Shown here piece by piece: positions 44,580-54,605 of a stretch of 64,000 nucleotides of DNA. The notes beneath the pieces were generated by a model that saw nothing but the letters and a program-made list of their open reading frames with translations, was not told where the DNA came from and searched no databases. Position 1 is the stretch's first letter. Every line of letters starts with the position of its first letter. Made by a program: the position numbers and the translations under genes. This stretch comes from Mycolicibacterium litorale. GTDB lineage: Bacteria; Actinomycetota; Actinomycetes; Mycobacteriales; Mycobacteriaceae. The DNA lies in the NCBI GenBank assembly GCA_002007745.1, contig CP019882.1:6039713-6103712 (forward strand), given 5' to 3'.

Positions 44580-45095
44580 TCACGGCGAGCCGACCTCGTC
44601 GGCGGCACCGTCACCATCTGCGTCGGACAGCACGACATCCCAGCGTCCGTCCCCGTCGGTGTCGACATAACCGGTGTCGAACCCACCGTCGGGGCCGGCC
44701 CGCAGCAACCGGTCGGCGAGTCCGTCCCGATCGATGTCCAGTAACCGGTCGCGATGACCGTCACCGTCGAAATCGACGGTGTCACCGGCGGTGTGCTCGA
44801 CACCATCGAGGCCGAACCAACGCAGGGGGACGCCCGGGCCCGCCGTGGTCAAGGCCCAGGTGCCCGAGCCGTCATCGGTGTAGAGACGCGCCGCGGGGCC
44901 GTCCTCGTCGAAGTCGACGGCGGCGTGGTCGGCCAGGCCGTCACCGTCGAAGTCGGCCAGCGCGTCGTCGAAGATCCCGTCGCCGTCCAGGTCGAGGCGC
45001 ACCCCGTCGAGTTCCCCGTCACCGTCGACGTCCAGCGCCGGGCGCCCGTCGAACATCGCGGCCGACCCGTCGCCGGGCCCCAAGCAGTAGTCCAC
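44580..45095 (-). CDS. Asp/Gly-repeat (calcium-binding-like) protein, Mtb Rv3906c-like
   Basis: A 171-residue acidic protein made of at least eight DxDxDG-type repeats (DVDGDGELDG, DLDGDGIFDDALADFDGDG, DFDGDGHRDR, DIDRDGLADR, DTDGDGRWD, DADGDGAADEV). These resemble the loops of EF-hand/thrombospondin-type calcium-binding repeats. There is no signal peptide, so it would be cytoplasmic or leave by another route. It is 6 bp downstream of pcnA on the same strand. In Mtb the comparable gene Rv3906c lies next to pcnA. Function unknown; calcium binding is an inference from the repeats. Confidence 0.75.
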   Translation of the reverse strand: MDYCLGPGDGSAAMFDGRPALDVDGDGELDGVRLDLDGDGIFDDALADFDGDGLADHAAVDFDEDGPAARLYTDDGSGTWALTTAGPGVPLRWFGLDGVEHTAGDTVDFDGDGHRDRLLDIDRDGLADRLLRAGPDGGFDTGYVDTDGDGRWDVVLSDADGDGAADEVGSP

Positions 45096-45101
45096 ATCTG
45101 A

Positions 45102-46553
45102 TCAGACGGTGGAACTGCCCTTCGAGTTCCACCACGCCAGCAATTCGGCGACGGCCTCGTCGTGGCTGAGCGGGCCGCGGTCCAGGCGCAGTTCTTTGAG
45201 GAAGTTCCACGCCTGACCGACCTGGGGCCCGGGCGGAATGTCGAGCAGCCGCATGATCTCGTTGCCGTCCAGATCGGGCCGCACCCGCGCCAGATCCTCC
45301 TTGGCGGCCAGCTCGGCGATCCGCGCCTCGAGCCCGTCGTAGTTGGCCTGCAGCCGAGCGGCGCGCCGCTTGTTGCGCGTGGTGCAGTCAGCGCGCACCA
45401 ACTTGTGCAGCCTGGGCAGCAGCGGCCCGGCGTCGGCGACGTAACGGCGCACCGCCGAATCGGTCCACTTGCCGTCCCCGTACCCGTGGAACCGCAGATG
45501 CAGGTATACGAGTTGGGACACGTCGTCGACCATCTGCTTGGAGTACTTCAGCGCCCGCATCCGCTTGCGGACCATCTTCGCGCCGACCACCTCGTGGTGG
45601 TGGAAGCTCACCCCGCCGTCGGCCTCGTGGCGGCGGGTGGCCGGCTTACCGATGTCGTGCAGCAGCGCGGCCCACCGCAACACGAGGTCGCGCTCCCCCG
45701 GCTCCTCCAGCTGCATCGCCTGCCGCAACACCGTCAGCGAATGCTGGTAGACGTCCTTGTGCTGATGGTGTTCGTCGATGGCCATCTGCATACCGCCGAT
45801 CTCGGGCAGCACCACGTCGCCCATGCCGGTCTGGACCATCAGCTCGATACCGGCGACCGGGTCCGCCCCCAGCAGCATCTTGTCCAGCTCGACGGCCACC
45901 CGCTCGACGGTGATGCGTTCCAGTTGCGGCGCCATCGCCTCGATCGCGTGCCGCACCCGGTCGGCGACGGTGAACTGGAGCTGCGAGACGAAGCGCGCCG
46001 CCCGCAGCATCCGCAGCGGGTCATCGCCGAACGACACTTCGGGCAGCGTCGGGGTGTCCAGGATGCGAGCCCGTAACGCCGCCAATCCGCCCAACGGATC
46101 GACGAAGTCGCCTGGGCCGTCGGCGGTGATACGGACGGCCATCGCATTGACGGTGAAGTCACGGCGCACCAGATCGTCCTCGAGGCGGTCGCCGTAACGG
46201 ACCTGCGGATTGCGCGACACCTGGTCGTAGCTGTCGGCGCGGAACGTGGTGATCTCCAGACGCTGCCCGGCCTTGCCGACCCCGACGGTGCCGAAGTCGA
46301 TACCGGTGTCCCACAGTGCGTCCGCCCACGGCCGGACCAGCCGTTGGACAGTGTCGGGACGAGCATCGGTGGTGAAATCCAGGTCGGGGCTGAGGCGGCC
46401 GAGGACGGCGTCGCGGACACTGCCACCGACGAGATAGAGCTCGTGGCCGGCGGCATCGAACAATCCGCCGATCTCGCGCAGCAGGGCACCTTGCCGGTTG
46501 AGTTCGACGAGGGCGCGGGCGAGCAACTCGACGTCCTGGATGGATTCGGACAC
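45102..46553 (-). CDS. pcnA: CCA tRNA nucleotidyltransferase
   Basis: A 483-residue class II CCA-adding enzyme (named pcnA in mycobacteria). LYLVGGSVRDAVLGRLSPDLDFTTDA carries the nucleotidyltransferase GG/GS and DxD motifs. EDDLVRRDFTVNAMAVRI and DDPLRMLRAARFVSQL are conserved RRD and head-domain segments. A C-terminal HD domain (WAALLHDIGKPATR, HHHEVVGAKMV) is fused, as in many actinobacteria. GTG 46553 starts MSESIQDVELLARAL. It is divergent from mutT4 and followed by the Asp/Gly-repeat gene. Confidence 0.95.
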   Translation of the reverse strand: MSESIQDVELLARALVELNRQGALLREIGGLFDAAGHELYLVGGSVRDAVLGRLSPDLDFTTDARPDTVQRLVRPWADALWDTGIDFGTVGVGKAGQRLEITTFRADSYDQVSRNPQVRYGDRLEDDLVRRDFTVNAMAVRITADGPGDFVDPLGGLAALRARILDTPTLPEVSFGDDPLRMLRAARFVSQLQFTVADRVRHAIEAMAPQLERITVERVAVELDKMLLGADPVAGIELMVQTGMGDVVLPEIGGMQMAIDEHHQHKDVYQHSLTVLRQAMQLEEPGERDLVLRWAALLHDIGKPATRRHEADGGVSFHHHEVVGAKMVRKRMRALKYSKQMVDDVSQLVYLHLRFHGYGDGKWTDSAVRRYVADAGPLLPRLHKLVRADCTTRNKRRAARLQANYDGLEARIAELAAKEDLARVRPDLDGNEIMRLLDIPPGPQVGQAWNFLKELRLDRGPLSHDEAVAELLAWWNSKGSSTV

Positions 46554-46648
46554 GTCGGATGAGCCTAATCGCTGCGGACACACCCACCTGCCCCACTACC
46601 GGCGAGTGCGGGCGAGAACGGCATCTCGTGCCAGCTACTATCGCTTGG

Positions 46649-47553
46649 GTGTCGGACGGCGAACAGGCCAAACCACGACGGCGCCGGGGCAGGCGCCGCG
46701 GCCGTCGCGCTGCTGGTCCGCCCCAACCCGTCGCGGCCGAGTCCGGTGCCACCGAATCGACCGACACCGGCCTGCCCGCACCCGGCGGCAAAACCGACAA
46801 CCCGCAGCCGCGACCGGCCAAGCCGAATCGGCCTCGCGCACAGCGTCGCACCGCCGCCCGGCTGCGCACCGTCCACGAGACATCGGCGGGCGGTCTGGTC
46901 ATCGACGGCCTCGACGGCCCCGCGAAACTCAGGTCGCCGCGCTGATCGGCCGGATGGACCGGCGCGGACGCATGCTGTGGTCACTGCCCAAGGGACACAT
47001 CGAGCAGGGCGAGACCGCCGAAGAGACCGCGATCCGCGAAGTCGCCGAAGAGACCGGCATCAGCGGACACGTCCTGGCCGCGCTGGGCAGCATCGACTAC
47101 TGGTTCGTCACCGAGGGTCGCCGCGTTCACAAGACCGTTCATCACTATCTGATGCGCTTCAACGGCGGTGAACTCTCCGACGAAGACGTCGAGGTCACCG
47201 AGGTGGCCTGGGTGCCGGTCGAGGAGCTGCCGAAGCGACTGGCCTACGCCGATGAGCGTCGGCTTGCCGAGGTCGCCGGCGAACTCATCGCCCTGCTGCA
47301 GTCCGACGGCATGGATGCGCTCCCCCCGCTGCCCCGCACGACCCCCGCCGGCGTCCCCAGACGCACTCGCACACCCGCAACCGTCGCTCCGACGAGGCTG
47401 GGCCGCGCCAATCCGGTCCGCGGACGAACGGCTGCGGACCGGGGACGTGACGATGCCGAGGCGGGTCGGCAGTCTCTCCCGGATCATGCTGATCCTCGGT
47501 GTGCTCGCACTGCTCGCGATGCCCACGGCGGCGTCACCGGCCGCCGCCGGTGA
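46649..47553 (+). CDS. mutT4: NUDIX hydrolase MutT4 (one-base frameshift)
   Basis: About 301 residues when repaired. A very basic N-terminus (SDGEQAKPRRRRGRRRGRRA) precedes RTVHETSAGGLVIDGLDGP. The NUDIX box is GHIEQGETAEETAIREVAEETG. At 46918-46921 the CCCC run is one C short; adding it joins PRETQVAALIGRMDRRGR and matches Mtb MutT4. The C-terminal Pro/Arg-rich tail runs about 100 bp into the next gene in a different frame and is longer than in Mtb, so its end is uncertain. Such enzymes remove toxic or oxidised nucleotides. It is divergent from pcnA and begins the murJ-sigM block. Confidence 0.87.
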
Positions 47554-49785
47554 ACCCGGCGCCACCCAGTTCCTCCAGGTGCGCCTCGACAGCGTCAGCC
47601 CGGACCTGGTCACCACCACCAGTGAGCCCTCCGTCACGGTGACCGGCACCGTGACGAACGTCGGCGACCGTCCGGTGCGCGACGTCGTGGCCCGCCTCGA
47701 ACATGCCTCCGCGGTGACCTCCTCGGCCGGTCTGCGGACCAACCTCGGCGGGGACAACGATCAATACCAGCCGGTCGGCGAGTTCACCGATGTGGCCGCC
47801 GAGATCCAGCGCGGACAGGCGGTCGGGTTCAGCTTCAGCTACCCCATCCGCTCGGCCACCGAACCCTCGCTGGGCATCGAACGGCCCGGGGTGTATCCCC
47901 TGCTGGTCAACGTGAACGGGACGCCGGATTACGGCGACGCCGCCCGCCTCGACGACGCGCGTTTCCTGTTGCCGGTCCTCGGTGTGCCGCCCGACCCCGC
48001 CAAGCCCTCGAGCGACACGGTCACCGACGTCGTCGCCCCCGACACCACCCGGCCGGTGGCGATGACGATGCTGTGGCCGCTGGCCGACAAACCGCGACTG
48101 GCGCCGGGCGTGCCGGGCGGCACCTCGCCCGTGCGGTTGATGAACGACGATCTCGCGGTGTCGCTGGCCCCCGGGGGCGCCTGGACACCCTGCTCGCGGC
48201 GGTCGATTTCGCCACCAGCCCGGACGTCGACCCCGGTGGTGACGTCACCCGCGCCCTGTGCCTGGCCGTCGACCCCGACCTGCTGGTCACGGTGAACGCA
48301 ATGACCGCCGGCTATTCGGTCGCCGACTCCCCCGACGGGCTGGGCAGCGCGTCGCATCCCGGAACCGGGCAGGCGGCTGCGGTGGGTTGGCTCGAGCGGC
48401 TCCGCACGCTGGCCAAACGGATGTGCGTCGTGCCAACCCCGTACGCCCAGGCCGATCTGGGGGCCCTGCAACGGGTGGGTGATCCCGGTCTGAGCGCCGC
48501 GGCCACCAGCAGCGCCGGCGACATCGTCGACCAGATCCTCGGTGTCACGTCGGTCCGCGGGGCCACCATCTTCGGCGACGGCCCGCTGACGCCCGGCGCG
48601 GTGGACCTGCTCAACGGCCAGGGCTCGACGGTGGCACTCGCCGCGGCCGATTGCTCGGCGCAGGATTCCGCCACCGGGGAGCCGATGATCGCCGACGTCT
48701 CGCCGCGGCGGTTGTCGCCCCAGGTGGTCCTCGCGCCGTTCGACCCCGCCGTGGGAGCCGCGCTGGCCGGGGTCGGCACCGATCCCGCGCTGCCGACCTA
48801 TGTGGATTCCTCGCTGAGTGTGCCGCTCAACCACGACTCGGTGGTCGCCCGGCGCCAAGACGCGATCGGCTCCATGCTGTGGCGGGCGCTGCAGCCCGAG
48901 GCCGATCCGCGCGACCAGATCCTGGTGCCCCCGCTGAAGTGGAGCCCCCAACCCGATGACGCCGCGGCGATGCTGACGACGCTGGCCACCACCGTGCGGT
49001 CCGGGCTGGCCGTGCCACGGCCGTTGGACGCGGTGATCAACGAGTCCGCGGCCGTCGCCGCCGGACAGAGCGCCGGCGCTGAGCTCGCCGGTGACACCAG
49101 GGGCCGCTTCGACGACAGCGTCGTCGCGACGGTCAGCAGCCAGGTGGGGCGGCTCAACGGGCTCACCGCCGCGCTGACCACCGATCCGCGCACGGGGCTG
49201 ACCGGTCTGCAGTACACCGCGCCGCTACGCGAGGACATGCTGCGCGCTCTGAGCCAGACCGAGCCCCCGGAGAGCCGCAACGACCTGGCCCGCCAGCGGC
49301 TGGCGGTGGTCGGCACCACCATCGACGACCTGTTCGGCGCGGTGACCATCGTCAACCCGGGCGGCTCCTACACGCTGGCCACCGAGCACAGCCCGCTTCC
49401 GCTGGCCGTCCGCAACGACCTGGCCGTACCGATCCGGGTCCGCCTGCAGGTCGACGCACCGCCCGGGATGACCGTGACCGACCTTGGTGAGCAGGAGGTG
49501 CCGCCGGGATACCTCCCGCTGCGGGTTCCGATCGAGGTGCACTTCACCCAGCGGGTCGCCGTCGACGTCACCTTGCGCACCCCCGACGGGCTGCCCCTGG
49601 GCGAACCGGTGCGGCTTTCGGTGCACTCCAACGCCTACGGCAAGGTGCTGTTCGCGATCACCCTGACCGGCGGCACCGTGCTGGCCCTGCTCGTCGGGCG
49701 CCGGCTCTACCATCGGTTCCGCGGTCAACCCGACCCAGCCGACCTGGACCGGCCGCGCCGCGCCAGCACCGGCGGCCGCGAATGA
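47453..49785 (+). CDS. Exported membrane-anchored DUF6049-like protein (Mtb Rv3909-like; one-base frameshift)
   Basis: About 777 residues when repaired. A signal peptide (IMLILGVLALLAMPTAASPAAA) is followed by a large extracytoplasmic region that starts with an immunoglobulin-like part (VTVTGTVTNVGDRPVRDVVA). Near the end a single membrane helix (LFAITLTGGTVLALLVGRRLY) leads to a short basic tail. At 48173-48177 the GGGGG run is one G short; adding it joins APGGRLDTLLAAVDFATSPD. It lies between mutT4 and murJ, with its stop overlapping the murJ start by 4 bp. That conserved order suggests a role in cell wall assembly; its activity is unknown. Confidence 0.85.
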
Positions 49786-52700
49786 CGCCGCCACCTCGCC
49801 GGCCGGTCGCCTACGTCCGGCCGGGCCCACGCACCCGGGCGGTCCGTGCCGAGCTGTCCGACGCCGCGGTGGTCTCCCGGTCCTGGGGCATGGCACTGGC
49901 CACCCTGGTCAGCCGGATCACCGGTTTCATCCGGATCGTGCTGCTGGCGGCCATCCTCGGCGCGGCGTTGTCCAGCGCGTTCAGCGTGGCCAACCAGCTG
50001 CCGAACATGATCGCCGCGCTGGTGCTGGAAGCCACGTTCACCGCGATCTTCGTGCCGGTGCTGGCGCGGGCCGAACGCGACGACCCCGACGGTGGCGAGG
50101 CTTTCGTGCGCCGGCTGGTCACCCTGGCGACGGCGCTGCTGCTGGTGGCCACCGTGTTGTCGGTGGCCGCCGGCCCACTGCTGGTGCGTCTGATGCTGGG
50201 CGACGATCCCCAGGTGAACCAGCCGCTGACTACCGCATTCGCCTATCTGCTTCTGCCACAAGTCATCTTCTACGGACTGACATCGGTGTTCATGGCGATC
50301 CTGAACAACCGCAACGTGTTCGGACCGCCGGCCTGGGCGCCGGTGATCAACAACGTCGTCGCCATCGCCACACTGGGCCTGTATGTGATTGTGCCGGGCC
50401 AACTCTCGGTGAACCCCGTCGAGATGGGCAATGCCAAGCTGCTGGTCCTCGGCATCGGCACCACCCTGGGTGTGGTGGCCCAGGCGGCGGTGCTGCTGGT
50501 GGCCATCCGCGCCGAGCGGATCAGCCTGCGGCCGTTGTGGGGTATCGACGACCGGCTCAAGAAGTTCGGTGCGATGGCCGCCGCGATGGTGCTCTACGTG
50601 CTGATCAGCCAGGTCGGTCTGATCGTCGGCAACCAGATCGCCAGCACGGCGGCTGCCTCGGGCCCGGCGATCTACAACTACACCTGGCTGGTGCTCCAGC
50701 TCCCGTTCGGCATGATCGGCGTCACCGTGTTGACGGTGGTCATGCCGCGGTTGAGCCGCAACGCCGCGGCCGACAACACTCCGGCGGTCCTGGCGGACCT
50801 GTCCCTGGCCACCCGGTTGACCATGGTGACGCTGATCCCGATCGTCGCGGTGATGACCGTGGGTGGACCCGCGATCGGCAGCGCGTTGTTCGCCTACGGC
50901 AAGTTCGGCGAGGTCGACGCCAACTACCTGGGCATGGCGATCACCCTGTCGTCGTTCACCCTGATCCCCTACGCGCTGGTGCTGCTGCAGCTGCGGGTGT
51001 TCTACGCCCGCGAACAACCGTGGACGCCGATCCTGATCATCATCGCCATCACCGTGGTGAAGATCGCGGGTTCGCTGGTGGCCCCGCACCTAACCGACGA
51101 CAAGGAGCTGGTCGCCGGTTATCTGGGTCTGGCCAACGGACTCGGGTTCCTGGCCGGGGCGGTGCTGGGATATGTGCTGTTGCACCGCGCGCTCAAGCCT
51201 CCGACAGGCCGGCTGCTGGACCTGGAGGTGATCCGCACCATCCTGGTCACCACGGCGGCGTCGCTGCTGGCCGGCCTGATCGGATACCTCGTCGACCGGC
51301 TGCTGGGCCTGCGCGCGCTGACCGAGCACGCCGGCGGCGCGGGATCGCTGCTGCGGCTGCTGGTCCTCACGGTGGTCATGCTGCCGATCCTGGCCGCGGT
51401 GCTGCTGACCGCACGTGTGCCGGAGGCTGCGGCGGCGTGGGCCGCGGTCAAGCGGCGCATCACCCGGACCCCGCCGGTCACCGCCACCCCGCCGCTGCGC
51501 TCGACCCGCCCCGGGCGCGGACCCCGGTCACGTACCCTGAGCACAGGAATTCCGCCGCTGCCGGGCACAGACCCCTGCAGTACGAGACTTCGGCAAGCGT
51601 GGCCGGAGCAGCTACGGGGAAAGGACCGGAGGTGAACGACCAACCCTCGGGCATGCCTCCTGCCGATTCGCCCGGTGATGCGACGACGAAGATCCCGCGC
51701 CAGGCCGCCGACGACTTCCAGCCGGACGTGCCGGCCGAGGTGCAGGTCGGGACGGTCGCTCCCCCGGTTCCGCCGACGCGTCCCAACGCCGACTTCGCCG
51801 GGGACCCGACCCGCGAACCCATGACGTTCGAGTCGCCCAGGGAGCCGGCGATGGAACCGAGCGCGGCCGACGACTCGACGCACCTCGTGCCCGGCGCGAG
51901 TGTCGCCAGCGGGCGCTACCGGCTGCTGGTGTTCCACGGCGGCCCGCCCGGGCTGCAGTTCTGGCAGGCACTGGACACCGCCCTGGACCGCCAGGTCGCG
52001 TTGACCTTCGTCGACCCGGACGGCGCGTTGCCCGACGGACAGGTGGAAGAGATCCTGTCCCGCACATTGAAGTTGAGCCGCATCGAGCGCGCAGGCGTGG
52101 CGCGGGTGCTGGACGTCGCCAACACCGGGGCGGGCGGACTGGTGGTCTCGGAGTGGATCCGGGGCGGGTCGCTGAAGGAAGTGGCCGACACCTCGCCGTC
52201 GCCGATCGGCGGCGCACGCGCCGTGCAGTCGCTGGCGGCGGCCGCCGACGCGGCGCACCAAGCGGGCGTCGCCCTGTCCATCGACCACCCCAGCCGAGTG
52301 CGGGTCAGCATCGAGGGTGACGTCGCGCTGGCCTTCCCGGCGACAATGCCCGACGCCACTCCCGAAGACGACATCCGCGGGATCGGCGCCGCCCTGTACG
52401 CACTGCTCGTCGATCGCTGGCCGCTGCCCGAGGCCGGGGTTCCCAGCGGGCTGCAGCCTGCCGAGACCGACCCGGCGGGTGAAGTGCTGGAACCGCGGGC
52501 GATCGACCCCGACATCCCGTTCCAGATCTCGGCCGCCGCCGCGCGCTCGGTCCAGGCCGGTGGTGGTATCCGCACGGCGCCAACACTGTTGAATCTGCTC
52601 CAGCAGGCCACCGCCGTCGCCGACCGCACCGATCTCATCGAGCCGGTGGATCCGGCTCGGCCGGACCCGGTCCGCCCGCCCGCCGAGCAGGACCCCACGG

Positions 52701-53335
52701 CCCAGGCCCGCCGCTGGCGCAATCTGCTGATCGGCGTCGGGGTCGGCGGCGCGGTGCTCGTCGTCGCGCTCATCGTGCTGGCCTCGGTCCTCAGCAGCAT
52801 CTTCGGCGATGTGGGCGGCGGACTCAAGGGTGATCAGCTCGGCCTGAATCCGTCGACCTCGCAGAGCGCCGCGCCCGCGACCGGCGACACCGTGAAATCG
52901 ATTCAGGCAACGGTGTTTTCGCCCCAGGGCGGGGCCGACAATCCAGACAAGGCCGAGCTCGCGCTGACCGGTGGGCCCGGCACCGGTTGGTCGACGGACA
53001 CGTATACCGACCCCAACCCGTTCCCCAACTTCAAGAACGGCGTCGGCCTGCTGCTCCAACTGCCCCAGCCGACCACCGTGGGCAGTGTCTCGCTGACAGT
53101 GCCGAGCACCGGCACCCAGGTGCAGATCCGGTCGGCCTCGACAGCGACGCCGGCCAGTCTCGAAGACACCACCGCGTTGACCCAGCCCACCACCCTGCAG
53201 CCGGGCGCCAACACGATTCAGGTGAACGCGACCGCGCCCACCTCCTATCTGGTGGTGTGGATTTCCACGATGGGCACCACCGACGGCAAGAACCGCACCG
53301 AGATCTCCGGACTGACCGTGAAGGCGGCGTCCTAA
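49782..53335 (+). CDS. murJ: MurJ lipid II flippase fused to a pseudokinase domain (one-base frameshift)
   Basis: Repaired, this is 1184 residues, the size I recall for Mtb MviN/MurJ (Rv3910). The first 540 residues are the flippase core with 14 membrane spans (SRITGFIRIVLLAAILGAALSSAF, LEATFTAIFVPVLARAE, AILNNRNVFGPPAWAPVINN). Then come an acidic/proline-rich linker and a kinase-like domain (ASGRYRLLVFHGGPPGLQFWQALD, VVSEWIRGGSLKEVAD) lacking catalytic residues. A membrane helix (LLIGVGVGGAVLVVALIVLASV) leads to an outer beta domain. At about 51516-51526 one base is missing in CGCGGACCCC; adding it gives TPVTYPEHRNSAAAG. In Mtb the phosphorylated pseudokinase binds FhaA to restrain wall synthesis. 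Confidence 0.9.
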
Positions 53336-53398
53336 GTCCTCAACAGGCCGGTACGCGGGTGAAGTGCCTGCCGGCCGGAGCTTCCATAGTGTCCGGCC

Positions 53399-53956
53399 GT
53401 GCCCAGATGCCCCGGTCATCCCGTTGTCCGCAGCGACGCCGAACTGCTGGCCGCGCATGTCGCTGGTGATCCGCGCGCGTTCGCCGAACTGTTCGGCCGC
53501 CACCAACGCAGGCTGCAGCGGCTGGCCCGGCAGACCAGCCGCAACCCCGAGGATGCCGCCGACGCGTTGCAGGACGCCATGCTGGCCGCCCACCGGGGTG
53601 CGCCGGCCTTCCGGCACAACGCCGCCGTGGGCAGCTGGTTGCACCGCATCGTGGTGAACGCATCCCTGGACCGGCTGCGGCGCGCCGGTGCACATGCGAC
53701 AACCGTGCTGATCGACGAGGGTGCGGTCGAGGACCGCACCGCTGAGGTGGAGACCGTCCTGGCAGTGCGGCGGGCCCTGATGGAGCTCCCGGTGGAACAG
53801 CGTGCCGCAATCGTGGCGGTCGACATGCACGGCTATTCGGTGGCCGATGCCGCCGCGCTGCTGGGCATCGCTGAGGGCACCGTGAAGAGCCGCTGTTCCC
53901 GGGGCCGGGCCCGGTTGACCGGGCTGCTGGCCCCGTTGCGGCCCGATGCCGCGTGA
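53399..53956 (+). CDS. sigM: ECF RNA polymerase sigma factor SigM
   Basis: A 185-residue ECF sigma factor. Region 2 runs through DPRAFAELFGRHQRRLQRLA and NPEDAADALQDAMLAAHRG; region 4 is LPVEQRAAIVAVDMHGYSV and AADAAALLGIAEGTVKSRCSRGRARL-type residues 130-175. The GTG at 53399 begins just ahead of the family start. It lies between the murJ-pseudokinase gene and an rsmA-like gene, as in Mtb. SigM controls surface and secreted proteins in mycobacteria. The expected partner is the anti-sigma factor RsmA, whose sigma-binding part is not seen here. Confidence 0.93.
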   Translation: MPRCPGHPVVRSDAELLAAHVAGDPRAFAELFGRHQRRLQRLARQTSRNPEDAADALQDAMLAAHRGAPAFRHNAAVGSWLHRIVVNASLDRLRRAGAHATTVLIDEGAVEDRTAEVETVLAVRRALMELPVEQRAAIVAVDMHGYSVADAAALLGIAEGTVKSRCSRGRARLTGLLAPLRPDAA

Positions 53957-53974
53957 CCCGGGCAGACTGGTCGG

Positions 53975-54493
53975 GTGCAACCCGGACCGCCCGACACCGC
54001 CTCACACACGGTTGTTCCCGGACCGGTGCGCGACGGGGGCGCCGCCCACGCGTGGCGTCCCACCGCCCGGACCGGTCGACTCGTGGCAGCCGGAGTCGGC
54101 GCGGCGGCGGTGGTGGCCGCGGTGGGGTTGGGCACTTCGGCGCTGCTGCACTCCCCGGCGCCGACCGCGAGCACGCCGACCAGTGCGAATCTGATCACAG
54201 TGACCCCGACGTTGCCGCTGTCCGGTCGGGAAATCAGCGCCCTGGTTGCGCGCAGCCCGGACTTCGGTCCGTTGACCGACCCGAAGCGGCGGGCGGCGTG
54301 CCTGAGCGCCCTGGGTTATCCCGGCTCGGTGCAGGTCCTGGGCGCTGAGCGGATGCAGATCGACGGCCAGCCGGCGGTCGTGCTGGTGTTGCCCGGCGAC
54401 CGGCCCGAGCTGCTCGTGGCGGTGGCGGTCGCCGCGAACTGCAGCTCGGTGGACACCGGGCTGATCGCCGACACGACCGTGCGGCGCCCATAG
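53975..54493 (+). CDS. RsmA-like protein lacking the N-terminal anti-sigma domain (Mtb Rv3912-like)
   Basis: A 172-residue protein with one membrane helix (LVAAGVGAAAVVAAVGLGTSALL). The extracytoplasmic domain (ITVTPTLPLSGREISALVARSPDFGPL, then KRRAACLSALGYPGS and AVAANCSSVDTGLIADTTV, with two cysteines) matches the C-terminal half of Mtb RsmA (Rv3912), the anti-sigma factor of SigM. As I recall, that protein is about 254 residues, the first 90-100 being the helical sigma-binding domain. Here only about 35 residues precede the membrane, and no such domain is found in any frame in the 18 bp after sigM. It may be a shortened form that cannot hold SigM. GTG 53975 is the start. Confidence 0.72.
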   Translation: MQPGPPDTASHTVVPGPVRDGGAAHAWRPTARTGRLVAAGVGAAAVVAAVGLGTSALLHSPAPTASTPTSANLITVTPTLPLSGREISALVARSPDFGPLTDPKRRAACLSALGYPGSVQVLGAERMQIDGQPAVVLVLPGDRPELLVAVAVAANCSSVDTGLIADTTVRRP

Positions 54494-54503
54494 TTCACGG
54501 CGG

Positions 54504-54529
54504 GGAACAGCGCGGCCTACCCTGTTGTT
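54504..54529 (+). promoter_or_regulatory. SigH-type promoter before trxB
   Basis: GGAACA (54504-54509, in GGGGAACA) and GTT (54527-54529) are 17 nt apart, as in SigH-dependent promoters (GGAAC ... GTT). They lie about 77 bp before the trxB ATG. Mtb trxB2-trxC is a known SigH target, which supports the call; a T rather than C precedes GTT. Confidence 0.45.
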
Positions 54530-54605
54530 TGATCAGGTGCCCTCGTGGCACCCGAATTGCGGGCTGATCGCCCGCAGCACCGGGACCCGGAGCAGAAAGG
54601 CTGGT

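Noticed and set aside
51119..53980. 953-codon minus-strand frame opposite murJ and sigM
   Set aside because: Antisense of recognised genes; repetitive Arg/Gly/His-rich translation typical of GC skew.
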